Origin: Desulfobacteraceae bacterium
GTDB lineage: Bacteria > Desulfobacterota > Desulfobacteria > Desulfobacterales > JAABRJ01
Direction of reading: 5' to 3'
Assembly: GCA_011390985.1 (NCBI GenBank)
Contig: JAABRJ010000494.1
Span: 1-7,847 of the forward strand
DNA: 7,847 nt
The translations under genes were made by a program, and so were the position numbers. Under the pieces are notes generated by a model, which saw nothing but the letters and a program-made list of their open reading frames with translations, did not search any database and was not told the origin of the DNA. How positions within the stretch are numbered: position 1 is the stretch's first letter; every line of letters starts with the position of its first letter. This document shows positions 1 to 5,292 of this stretch, in pieces.

Positions 1-578
1 TTCTTGATTTTTGATCTTTGATTCTTGATTGAAAGAAATTTGCCACTCAATGACCCTGAGACGAGCACCGTGGCGTCGCTGGCGGCGGCCTGCTGCACGG
101 CGTCGAAGACGGTCTGCATGGCCGCGCTCTTGCCGATGAGGTTGGCGAAACGGTGGCGCTCGCCCAGGCGCCGCCGAGCCGCCTCAACCTGCTGCTCGAC
201 CGATTTGAGCCGGGTCAGGTCGGTGACTGTCTCCACCACGCCCAACAGCCTGCCCGAAGGGTCCCGCACCACCCGGGCGTTTTTGATGACGGGCACGTCG
301 TGACCGTCCCGGTGCCGCAGCGCGCACTCCTTGGCATCCACCTTTCCGTACTCGAAGATGCCGCAGTCGGCCATGCCCTCGGGGCACTCTTTGCGCAGAC
401 AGCGGTTGAAGTTCAGCACCCGGCAGCTTCTGCCGATCACCTCCGCGGCCCGGTACCCGGTGATGCGCTCCATGGCGGTATTCCAGAGCGTGATAAGACC
501 GGCTGCGTCCAGGGTGAAGACGCCCTCGGCCATGGCGTCGATCATGAGGTCGGCGAATGAGGGTTCTACTCGGGTCAT
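1..578 (-). CDS. PAS-domain sigma54-dependent transcriptional activator, N-terminal part, broken at Walker A
   Basis: Translation from ATG at 578 gives 192 open codons to the window edge. Residues about 7-125 form a PAS sensor domain (WNTAMERITGY, then VIGRSC, then the VPVIKNARVVRD and GVVETVTDLT strands). It carries five cysteines at 52, 60, 65, 72 and 85. A short coiled linker (126-142, EQQVEAARRRLGE) leads into the start of a sigma54-interaction AAA+ domain: ANLIGKSAAMQTVFDAVQQA, then ATVLVSG. In this family the next residues should be the Walker A loop ESGTGKE. Instead, from about position 53 the frame reads SLSGKFLSIKNQ and then AT-rich repeat sequence, still open. The visible protein therefore lacks the ATPase core and the DNA-binding HTH. 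It is either a truncated gene (insertion or rearrangement) or a contig-end artefact. The start has only a weak GAGG ten bases upstream. It is divergent from the transporter at 812 and probably controls it. The domain call is firm; the ligand sensed is unknown. Confidence 0.8.
   Translation of the reverse strand, partial: MTRVEPSFADLMIDAMAEGVFTLDAAGLITLWNTAMERITGYRAAEVIGRSCRVLNFNRCLRKECPEGMADCGIFEYGKVDAKECALRHRDGHDVPVIKNARVVRDPSGRLLGVVETVTDLTRLKSVEQQVEAARRRLGERHRFANLIGKSAAMQTVFDAVQQAAASDATVLVSGSLSGKFLSIKNQRSKIK
4..31. repeat. Heptanucleotide tandem repeat, TTGATNN x4
   Basis: TTGAT occurs at 4, 11, 18 and 25, an exact 7-bp period, giving units TTGATTT, TTGATCT, TTGATTC and TTGATTG. The stretch is AT-rich in an otherwise GC-rich window. 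It begins just beyond the point where homology of the neighbouring activator gene ends (about position 53). The array may continue outside the window. This is a simple sequence repeat of unknown role. Confidence 0.75.
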
Positions 579-629
579 GGGGGCAGGGCCTCAGGCGTTA
601 CCTTGATGGCATAGTGGCGCTACAGAAAT

Positions 630-651
630 CGTTACTGTTACTTATGTAACG
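630..651. promoter_or_regulatory. Inverted repeat, probable operator or enhancer for the divergent activator
   Basis: The core GTTACTTATGTAAC (637-650) is a perfect 5-bp dyad with a 4-base spacer. A second GTTAC half site sits at 631-635, giving CGTTAC (630-635) facing GTAACG (646-651). A further GTTAC lies at 710-714. The core covers the putative -10 of the minus-strand regulator gene and lies about 120 bp upstream of the predicted start of the plus-strand transporter. That spacing is typical of upstream activating sites for sigma54 activators. The site is seen directly; its ligand protein is inferred. Confidence 0.5.
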
Positions 652-668
652 CCTGCCGCCGCTGTCAA
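641..668 (-). promoter_or_regulatory. Candidate sigma70-type promoter for the PAS activator gene
   Basis: On the minus strand a perfect TTGACA (668-663) is followed after 16 bases by CATAAG (646-641, four of six matches to TATAAT). This puts a start near 634 and a leader of about 56 bases before the ATG at 578. The -10 box lies inside the GTTAC/GTAAC dyad, so binding there would be expected to block this promoter. Prediction from consensus only. Confidence 0.45.
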
Positions 669-741
669 GCGATTTTTTGTTAAACGATAATGGGTCATAG
701 ATTCATACAGTTACATGCATAATTCGCAGAGGGGACAATTC

Positions 742-756
742 CGGCACGGGTTTTGG
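742..756 (+). promoter_or_regulatory. Candidate -24/-12 (sigma54) promoter of the BASS transporter gene
   Basis: CGGCACG (742-748), four bases, then TTGG (753-756) resembles the sigma54 consensus TGGCACG-N4-TTGC. The -24 GG is intact, but the -12 GC is read as GG and the first T is C. Initiation would fall near 768, leaving a leader of about 44 bases with Shine-Dalgarno AAAGGAA (799-805) six bases before the ATG at 812. The neighbouring divergent gene encodes a sigma54-type activator, which raises the odds. The -12 mismatch keeps the call tentative. Confidence 0.35.
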
Positions 757-811
757 AGAGGGGGGCATCGTCGGTTTCAACGCTGTTTCAACCCCCTGAA
801 AGGAACCCGCC

Positions 812-1792
812 ATGTGGACGCTGCTTAAACGGATCAATCAGAACCTCGTTACGGCCATCCCCGTCATGATGCTGCTCGGCTTCGGCTATGGCACCCTTTA
901 CGACCCCGCATTTCTGAAAAACCTCATCGTCCCGCTGACCTTCCTGATGGTCTATCCGATGATGGTCACCCTCAACGTCCGCCGGGTTTTTTCCGGGGGC
1001 GACGGGCGGGCCCAGTTCCTCAGCCAGTTGATCAATTTCGGGGTCATCCCTTTTCTGGCTTACGGCGTCGGGCGCCTCTTCTTCCAGGACCAGCCGTATA
1101 TGGCCCTCGGCCTGCTCCTGGCGGGGTTGGTGCCGACCAGCGGCATGACGATTTCCTGGACCGGCTTTGCCGGGGGCAACACGGCGGCCGCCGTCAAGAT
1201 GACCGTGATCGGGCTCACCCTGGGATCCATCGCCACCCCCTTTTACGTCAAGTTTCTGCTGGGGGCGGCCATCAGGGTGGATCTCCTGGCCGTGGTGCAG
1301 CAGATTCTCGTGATCGTCTTCCTGCCCATGGCGCTCGGTTTTGCAACCCAGCAGGCCCTGATTCGCCGCTACGGGCAGCAGACGTTTCAGACGCGGATGG
1401 CCCCGCGCTTTCCGGGGCTCTCCACCCTCGGGGTGCTCGGCATCGTGTTCGTGGCGATGTCCCTCAAGGCCCGCGCCATCGCCGGCGCGCCCGATCTGCT
1501 CCTGGCCATTTTGGCGCCGCTTGCCCTGGTGTACATGGCAAACTACCTTCTGAGCACCCTCCTTGGCCGGCTGCTGCTCACCCGCGACGACGCCATCGCG
1601 ATGGTCTACGGCACGGTCATGCGGAATCTGTCCATCGCGCTCGCCATCGCCATCAACGCCTTCGGACCCCAGGGCTCGACCGCAGCCCTGGTCGTGGCCA
1701 TGGCCTACATCATCCAAGTCCAGTCCGCGGCCTGGTACGTGAAATTCACCGACCGCATCTACGGCACCCAGGTGGTCACGGCCGCGGCCTGA
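812..1792 (+). CDS. BASS-superfamily transporter (bile acid:sodium symporter / ACR3-like)
   Basis: This 326-residue integral membrane protein has about ten hydrophobic segments (roughly 12-30, 35-53, 72-90, 97-118, 126-148, 158-180, 203-219, 227-250, 262-283 and 289-308), the usual layout of the SBF/BASS fold. LMVYPMMVTL (45-54) resembles the second helix of ACR3 arsenite exporters. GLVPTSGMT (105-113) and YGTVMRNLSIALAIAIN (266-282) correspond to the two crossover-helix regions that form the transport site. The cysteine that ACR3 proteins carry in the fourth helix is absent: the position falls in VPTSG. Arsenite efflux is therefore unlikely by the classical mechanism, and a sodium-coupled organic anion is the more natural substrate class; the actual substrate cannot be read. 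The start is well supported by AAAGGAA six bases upstream. It stands alone on its strand, divergent from a PAS/sigma54-type activator and convergent with the oxidoreductase gene. Confidence 0.8.
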   Translation: MWTLLKRINQNLVTAIPVMMLLGFGYGTLYDPAFLKNLIVPLTFLMVYPMMVTLNVRRVFSGGDGRAQFLSQLINFGVIPFLAYGVGRLFFQDQPYMALGLLLAGLVPTSGMTISWTGFAGGNTAAAVKMTVIGLTLGSIATPFYVKFLLGAAIRVDLLAVVQQILVIVFLPMALGFATQQALIRRYGQQTFQTRMAPRFPGLSTLGVLGIVFVAMSLKARAIAGAPDLLLAILAPLALVYMANYLLSTLLGRLLLTRDDAIAMVYGTVMRNLSIALAIAINAFGPQGSTAALVVAMAYIIQVQSAAWYVKFTDRIYGTQVVTAAA

Positions 1793-1855
1793 AACCCGCG
1801 CAGCGGCCCCCGGTCCCTCAACGGCAACACACCCGACATTCAGAGCGGACCATCT

Positions 1856-1875
1856 GCCGGTGAGCGTGCACCGGC
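1856..1875. terminator. Hairpin between convergent genes, possible terminator
   Basis: GCCGGTG (1856-1862) and CACCGGC (1869-1875) form a perfect 7-bp stem with a 6-base loop. It lies 63 bases past the transporter stop, in the 216-bp gap between two convergent genes. No T-run follows on either strand, so intrinsic termination is doubtful. I see no gene in the rest of the gap (1793-2008). Confidence 0.3.
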
Positions 1876-2008
1876 GGCGGGCGAGTATGGCAAGCGCGTC
1901 GGCGCGGTACTCAGGATGCTCCGTCGACGTCTCTTGCTTACCCTCCCCTCCGGCGGCCGCCGAACCTGCCGGCGCGCAGGCCGCCCGTTCGGAAAGATTC
2001 GTTGCGGC

Positions 2009-3427
2009 CTAAAGCCTGAAGAGGAAACGGCATCCGCGCTGAATTGTTTTCGACTGCATGCGGTTCATCATCCAGACCTCCGCGACGCGTTTGCTCAAGA
2101 AGCCCATGGTGGGAAAAGAATGCTGTAAAAGCATCACATCGTGCAGGCGGATCTTTTTCTGAACCGCCAGCGCCCATTCGTTGATCATTTCTCCGGAGCC
2201 TTCGCCGACAATCGTCGCGGCATGAATTTTACCCAACGAATCGGCCAATACGCGCACAAAGCCCACGTCGACCTTTTCGGCAATGGCCGCACCGTAATCT
2301 TCGTACCGCACTTCAATCGCCTCGAACTTGACGCCGCGCTCGGTCAACTGCGTTTCCCGCGGACCGACATGCGAAATTTGGGGCTCGGTAAATGTCGTCC
2401 AAGGCACCGCAAACTTTCGGAAATCCTGCTTCAGGGGCCACGGCAGGATGCCGTTCAGCAGCGCGATCATGCCCTGATGCATCGCCGCATGCGAAAATTG
2501 GCGATACCCGTTGCAATCGCCGCAGGCGTAAATGTGAGGCTGCGAGGTCCGCAGGTACTTGTCGACGACGATGCCTTTCTCCGAAAAGCGCACGCCGGCG
2601 TTGTCCAGCGACAACGGCCCGAAATCCATCTTTCGGCCCGCCGCCGCCAGCAACCGCGCGGCTTCCACGGTCTCGCCGCTATCGGTATGCAGCAAAACCC
2701 GCCCGTCGACCTGCTCGACGCTAAGCGGCTTGCGCTCCTTCAACACGACGATGCCCTCTTTCTCGAACGTGTCTTCCAGAATCTCCGACACGCCGCGAAA
2801 CTCGCGCCACAACAATCGCGGCCCGCGAACCACCAGGGTGACCTTGCTTCCCAAACGGCCGAAGGCTTGCGCCATTTCGCAGGCAATCGCGCCGCCGCCG
2901 ACGATGATCAGGCTTTCGGGCACGGCCGCCAGTTTGAAAAGGTTCTCGTTGGTCAGGCAATCCACCGTTTCGATGCCCGGGATCGCGGGCATTTGCGGGC
3001 GCGTGCCGACGCAAATGAAGATTCTTTTGGCCCGGTATTTTTCACCCGCCACGGTCACGGTGTGCGGATCAACAAACTGGGCCGGACCCTTTTGGTAAAC
3101 CAGGTGCGTTTTGGCGAAAATGGACATGGTTTTCTTTTGGCTGATGAAATCCAGGCTTTTCTGAATGCGCCGAAAAGGCTGCCGCACCGCCGGCTTGGGG
3201 GTCGGCTCAAGTTCCATGTCCGCCAGCTTGTCGAAAGCGCTGCGGGTTTTGGCCATACGCAAGAGCGCTTTGCTGGGGATGCAGCCGACGTTCATGCATT
3301 CACCCCCGACCGCCTTTTTTTCGATGGCACACACCTTTAACCCCATCTCCGAGGCCATGGCCGAAACCGCCATCCCCGCCGGCCCCAAACCAATGCAGAT
3401 CAGATCATAATCGTATCGCACCGCCAT
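2009..3427 (-). CDS. FAD/NAD(P)-dependent pyridine nucleotide-disulfide oxidoreductase, Lpd/MerA-like, His/Glu dyad missing
   Basis: The protein has 472 residues from ATG at 3427. GLGPAG (13-18) is the FAD dinucleotide fold, followed by the redox-active disulfide GGECMNVGCIPSKALL with Cys44 and Cys49. VGGGAIACE (about 176-184) is the NAD(P)-binding fold and ACGDCNG (about 301-307) the second FAD contact, before the C-terminal dimerisation domain. Dihydrolipoamide dehydrogenases carry HxHPTxxE there, contributed across the dimer; mercuric reductases have Tyr in place of the catalytic His. This protein reads HSFPTMGF (about 436-443), so both catalytic His and Glu are replaced by Phe. It probably does not turn over lipoamide and the acceptor is unknown. 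No E2 or glycine-cleavage genes are nearby. An ATG at 3496 would add 23 Arg/Lys-rich residues but lacks a Shine-Dalgarno; AAAGGGG sits directly against the 3427 ATG and six bases before a GTG at 3421, so the true start may be 3421. Confidence 0.85.
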   Translation of the reverse strand: MAVRYDYDLICIGLGPAGMAVSAMASEMGLKVCAIEKKAVGGECMNVGCIPSKALLRMAKTRSAFDKLADMELEPTPKPAVRQPFRRIQKSLDFISQKKTMSIFAKTHLVYQKGPAQFVDPHTVTVAGEKYRAKRIFICVGTRPQMPAIPGIETVDCLTNENLFKLAAVPESLIIVGGGAIACEMAQAFGRLGSKVTLVVRGPRLLWREFRGVSEILEDTFEKEGIVVLKERKPLSVEQVDGRVLLHTDSGETVEAARLLAAAGRKMDFGPLSLDNAGVRFSEKGIVVDKYLRTSQPHIYACGDCNGYRQFSHAAMHQGMIALLNGILPWPLKQDFRKFAVPWTTFTEPQISHVGPRETQLTERGVKFEAIEVRYEDYGAAIAEKVDVGFVRVLADSLGKIHAATIVGEGSGEMINEWALAVQKKIRLHDVMLLQHSFPTMGFLSKRVAEVWMMNRMQSKTIQRGCRFLFRL

Positions 3428-3512
3428 CCCCTTTCTGCGCTTAAAGAAACGTGATCGTTGCCGCCGCAGCCGTTCTTCGCGCGCTGCCAGCGTCATGTGG
3501 TCAGGTGTGAAA

Positions 3513-3534
3513 CCCGGACCTCCGACGGTCCGGG
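3513..3534. promoter_or_regulatory. Perfect 8-bp stem-loop in the leader of the oxidoreductase gene
   Basis: CCCGGACC (3513-3520) and GGTCCGGG (3527-3534) pair perfectly around a 6-base loop. Read on the minus strand, the stem lies between the predicted promoter and the oxidoreductase start and is followed by only three T. It could be a weak attenuator, an mRNA-stabilising 5' hairpin or a protein-binding dyad. The structure is certain on paper; the role is not. Confidence 0.5.
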
Positions 3535-3560
3535 CGCACGCATCGCTTTCACAGATGGGA

Positions 3561-3589
3561 CTCCTATCCGCCCTAAACTATTTTTTCAA
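3561..3589 (-). promoter_or_regulatory. Candidate promoter of the oxidoreductase gene
   Basis: On the minus strand TTGAAA (3589-3584) is followed after 17 bases by TAGGAG (3566-3561). The -35 is good (five of six) and the -10 poor. Initiation near 3554 would give a leader of about 125 bases containing the hairpin at 3513-3534. Consensus match only. Confidence 0.3.
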
Positions 3590-3610
3590 GGGTGCGGCGT
3601 CTCACTTTAG

Positions 3611-3639
3611 TTGGCAAGGAGGGGTGTCGTGGCTATCTT
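3611..3639 (+). promoter_or_regulatory. Candidate promoter of the druA-like gene
   Basis: TTGGCA (3611-3616, five of six) and TATCTT (3634-3639, four of six) are separated by 17 bases. The start would be near 3646, giving a leader of about 120 bases that contains the 9-bp direct repeat and the stem-loop before the ribosome binding site. Consensus match only. Confidence 0.35.
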
Positions 3640-3681
3640 TAAATGTTTTTTTATTTCTGTCAGGTATCGCTTGACCCGAAC

Positions 3682-3698
3682 CCAATCACGCCAATCAC
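3682..3698. repeat. 9-bp-period direct repeat CCAATCAC x2
   Basis: CCAATCAC occurs at 3682-3689 and 3691-3698, separated by one base. Two tandem half-sites in a leader or promoter region can be a regulator site. Two copies alone could also be chance or the remnant of a simple repeat. Confidence 0.35.
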
Positions 3699-3733
3699 CC
3701 GGAGTTGTTTTTCCGCTGGACAGCGTGCCATTT

Positions 3734-3762
3734 TTTCGCTATGGAATGATAGCGAAAGGAGG
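3734..3762 (+). promoter_or_regulatory. Stem-loop directly abutting the ribosome binding site of the druA-like gene
   Basis: TTTCGCTAT (3734-3742) and ATAGCGAAA (3749-3757) form a perfect 9-bp stem with loop GGAATG. The Shine-Dalgarno AAAGGAGG (3755-3762) starts inside the 3' arm, and ATG at 3768 follows five bases later. Three more T upstream (3731-3733) could pair with GGA by wobble and Watson-Crick pairs, pulling part of the ribosome binding site into the stem. This suggests translational control, by an RNA thermometer-like or protein-bound hairpin. It also fixes the start choice at 3768. Confidence 0.5.
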
Positions 3763-3767
3763 ATGGT

Positions 3768-4688
3768 ATGCAAACCATGAGCAAGCCGCAACGGTTTTGT
3801 GGTCGAGAGTTTGGCGCTGACGAGGTGGCGCTGATCCGGGAGATCGTCACTACCTGCCGCGGCATCAGCCGACGTGAGCTGTCGCATACGGTCTGCGAGC
3901 TGCTGGAGTGGAAACGCTCCGGGGGCGGACTCAAGGCCCGGGAGTGCCTGGATCTTCTGGAGCTTCTGGAAGCCAAGGGGCTCCTGAAGCTTCCCGGGAA
4001 AAAGCACACCGGCTACAATGGCCCCCAGAAGAGCATCGCACCGGATCCGGGCCAGGCGCCTTACAGCGCCCTTGCCGGCAGCGTGGAGGATTTCGCGCCC
4101 CTTGACGTGCAGCGCGTCCAGACCCGCGAGCAGCGGGACCTGTTCCGGGATTTGCTCAGCCGCTACCACTACCTGGGGTATGCGATGCCCTTCGGGGCAC
4201 GGCTTCAGTATCTGGTATCCGTCAGCCGGCCCCGGCCCGAAGTCCTCGGATGCATCCAGTTTTCGAGTCCTGCCTGGCGGATGAAGGCAAGGGACCAATG
4301 GATCGGCTGGGACGACGTGAGACGCGAGGCCGCCCTGCAGCAGGTGGTCAACAACAGCCGGTTTCTGGTGCTGGCGCGCATCCGCAACCTGGCCAGCGCG
4401 ATCCTGGCCTGCACCCTGCGCCGGCTGAGCGCCGACTGGCAGCAGCAATACGGGATCGAGCCCTTGCTGGTGGAGACCCTGGTGGACCGTCAGCGGTTTC
4501 ACGGGGGATGCTACCGGGCGGCCAACTGGATAGAACTGGGCGAGACCAGCGGCCGTGGACGGATGGACAGGGCCAACCAGCGCCACGGCGCGGCGGTCAA
4601 GACCATCCTGGTCTACCCGCTGGTGAAAAATGCGGCCCGCCGGCTCAGGGACGGGAGCGCAGGCCCAAAGCCAGGAGCCGGGCAGTAA
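3768..4688 (+). CDS. DUF4338 protein, orphan homologue of Druantia DruA
   Basis: The 306-residue protein fits the DUF4338 family, whose founding defence member is DruA of the Druantia anti-phage system. The N-terminal part (about 10-76) is a predicted helix-turn-helix/winged region: CRGISRRELSH, then a CELLEW helix and LLELLEAKGLLKLP. The C-terminal domain (about 110-290) shows family hallmarks: RYHYLGY (132-138), LGCIQFSSPAW (160-170), WIGW (178-181), NNSRFLVL (195-202), ETLVD (236-240), RFHGGCYRAANW (243-254) and GRGRMDR (262-268). The catalytic activity of the family is not established to my knowledge. True Druantia loci carry a large helicase-like DruE; none is present here, and the flanking genes are metabolic. 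Standalone DUF4338 copies are common, so this may act alone, be a remnant, or belong to a mobile unit. I found no clear terminal inverted repeats. The start is supported by AAAGGAGG five bases upstream. creA follows after 53 bases. Confidence 0.75.
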   Translation: MQTMSKPQRFCGREFGADEVALIREIVTTCRGISRRELSHTVCELLEWKRSGGGLKARECLDLLELLEAKGLLKLPGKKHTGYNGPQKSIAPDPGQAPYSALAGSVEDFAPLDVQRVQTREQRDLFRDLLSRYHYLGYAMPFGARLQYLVSVSRPRPEVLGCIQFSSPAWRMKARDQWIGWDDVRREAALQQVVNNSRFLVLARIRNLASAILACTLRRLSADWQQQYGIEPLLVETLVDRQRFHGGCYRAANWIELGETSGRGRMDRANQRHGAAVKTILVYPLVKNAARRLRDGSAGPKPGAGQ

Positions 4689-4741
4689 AGACGGCCCGTT
4701 GGGAGCCCGGGTGGACATTCAAGCTGGAAAGGCAAATGGTC

Positions 4742-5230
4742 ATGAAAAAGATCGGAATCATAATCGGCGGGGTTATCCTTTTGGTCATCGTGCTTTTCGG
4801 CTGGTGGATCTTCAGCCGCCCCGACCGCGGCACGACCGGCTCGGTCGACACCCAATTCCGCTGGCTGGGACCCAATGACAAGATCGTGGTTGACGGCTTC
4901 GACGACCCCAAAGTCCAGGGGATCGCCTGTCACATCGCCCGTGCGCAGACCGGCGGGATCAAGGGCGAATTGGGGGTGGCCGAGGACACGAGTGATGCCA
5001 GCATCGCCTGTCGTCAGGTCGGCCCGATTAAAATCGTCGGGGAGCTCAAGGACGGCGAGCGCGTCTTTGACGAACGCCGCAGCTTCGTGTTCAAGAAGCT
5101 TCAGGTCGTTCGCTTTTTTGACCGCGAACGCAACGTCCTGGTCTACATCGCCTACAGCGACCGGGTTATCGCGGGCAGCCCCAAAAACAGCATCAGCACC
5201 GTGCCGATCATGGGATGGCCGGCGCCATGA
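4742..5230 (+). CDS. creA: CreA family protein, membrane-anchored
   Basis: The protein has 162 residues and matches the CreA family (PF05981) closely along its length: GSVDTQFRWLGPNDKIVV (33-50), FDDPKVQGIACHIARAQTGG (53-72), LGVAEDTSDASIACRQVGPI (77-96), LQVVRFFDRERNVLVYIAYSD (about 120-140), GSPKNSISTVPIM (145-157). E. coli CreA has a cleavable signal peptide. Here residues 4-24 form a strong hydrophobic helix after MKK, without an obvious cleavage site, so it is likely anchored with the domain outside the cytoplasm. Cys63 and Cys90 could form a disulfide there. The molecular function of CreA is unknown; the old name catabolite regulation protein reflects its position in the E. coli cre locus. 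No creB or creC homologue is visible. The start is taken at 4742, nine bases after GGAAAGG; an in-frame ATG at 4736 is only three bases away from it. Confidence 0.88.
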   Translation: MKKIGIIIGGVILLVIVLFGWWIFSRPDRGTTGSVDTQFRWLGPNDKIVVDGFDDPKVQGIACHIARAQTGGIKGELGVAEDTSDASIACRQVGPIKIVGELKDGERVFDERRSFVFKKLQVVRFFDRERNVLVYIAYSDRVIAGSPKNSISTVPIMGWPAP

Positions 5231-5292
5231 TTCGAAAATCCGGCCTTGATCACCTGACAAGCGCCGACAACGCATCAAAAGGAGGCAAGCAG

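Larger units (their letters stand above)
3428..3767. other. 340-bp intergenic region between divergent oxidoreductase and druA-like genes
   Basis: No convincing gene lies here. It contains a minus-strand promoter candidate and a GC-rich hairpin in the oxidoreductase leader, then a plus-strand promoter candidate, a 9-bp direct repeat and a stem-loop abutting the ribosome binding site of the druA-like gene. The part from about 3640 to 3670 and around 3731 is AT-rich with T runs. Each element is listed separately. Confidence 0.6.

Noticed and set aside
25..606. Plus-strand open frames across the left end
   Set aside because: The minus strand here encodes a recognisable PAS domain plus the start of a sigma54-interaction domain; the plus-strand products have no domain signal.
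788..1717. A 309-codon open frame antisense to the BASS transporter
   Set aside because: The product is rich in Gly, His, Asp and Arg with no recognisable domain. The opposite strand encodes a clear membrane protein with a good ribosome binding site. It is a GC-bias shadow.
2141..3340. A 399-codon open frame antisense to the oxidoreductase gene
   Set aside because: Its composition (His, Arg, Gln rich) is typical of a shadow, and the minus-strand protein has unmistakable FAD, disulfide and NAD motifs.
3629..3820. Small frame starting with GTG 3629 after AGGAGGGG (63 codons), possible leader peptide for the druA-like gene
   Set aside because: Its ribosome binding site falls within the candidate promoter spacer, the sequence is unlike known proteins, and it overlaps the druA-like start out of frame. 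It cannot be excluded without transcript data.
3590..4741. The druA-like gene as a complete insertion sequence with terminal inverted repeats
   Set aside because: Comparing the flanks by eye I found only short shared words such as CACCCGG and no convincing inverted ends or target-site duplication.
5215..5292. Upstream ATG start at 5215 for the hydratase, overlapping creA
   Set aside because: No Shine-Dalgarno precedes it, whereas AAAAGGAGG sits seven bases before ATG 5293 and family homology begins after that point.
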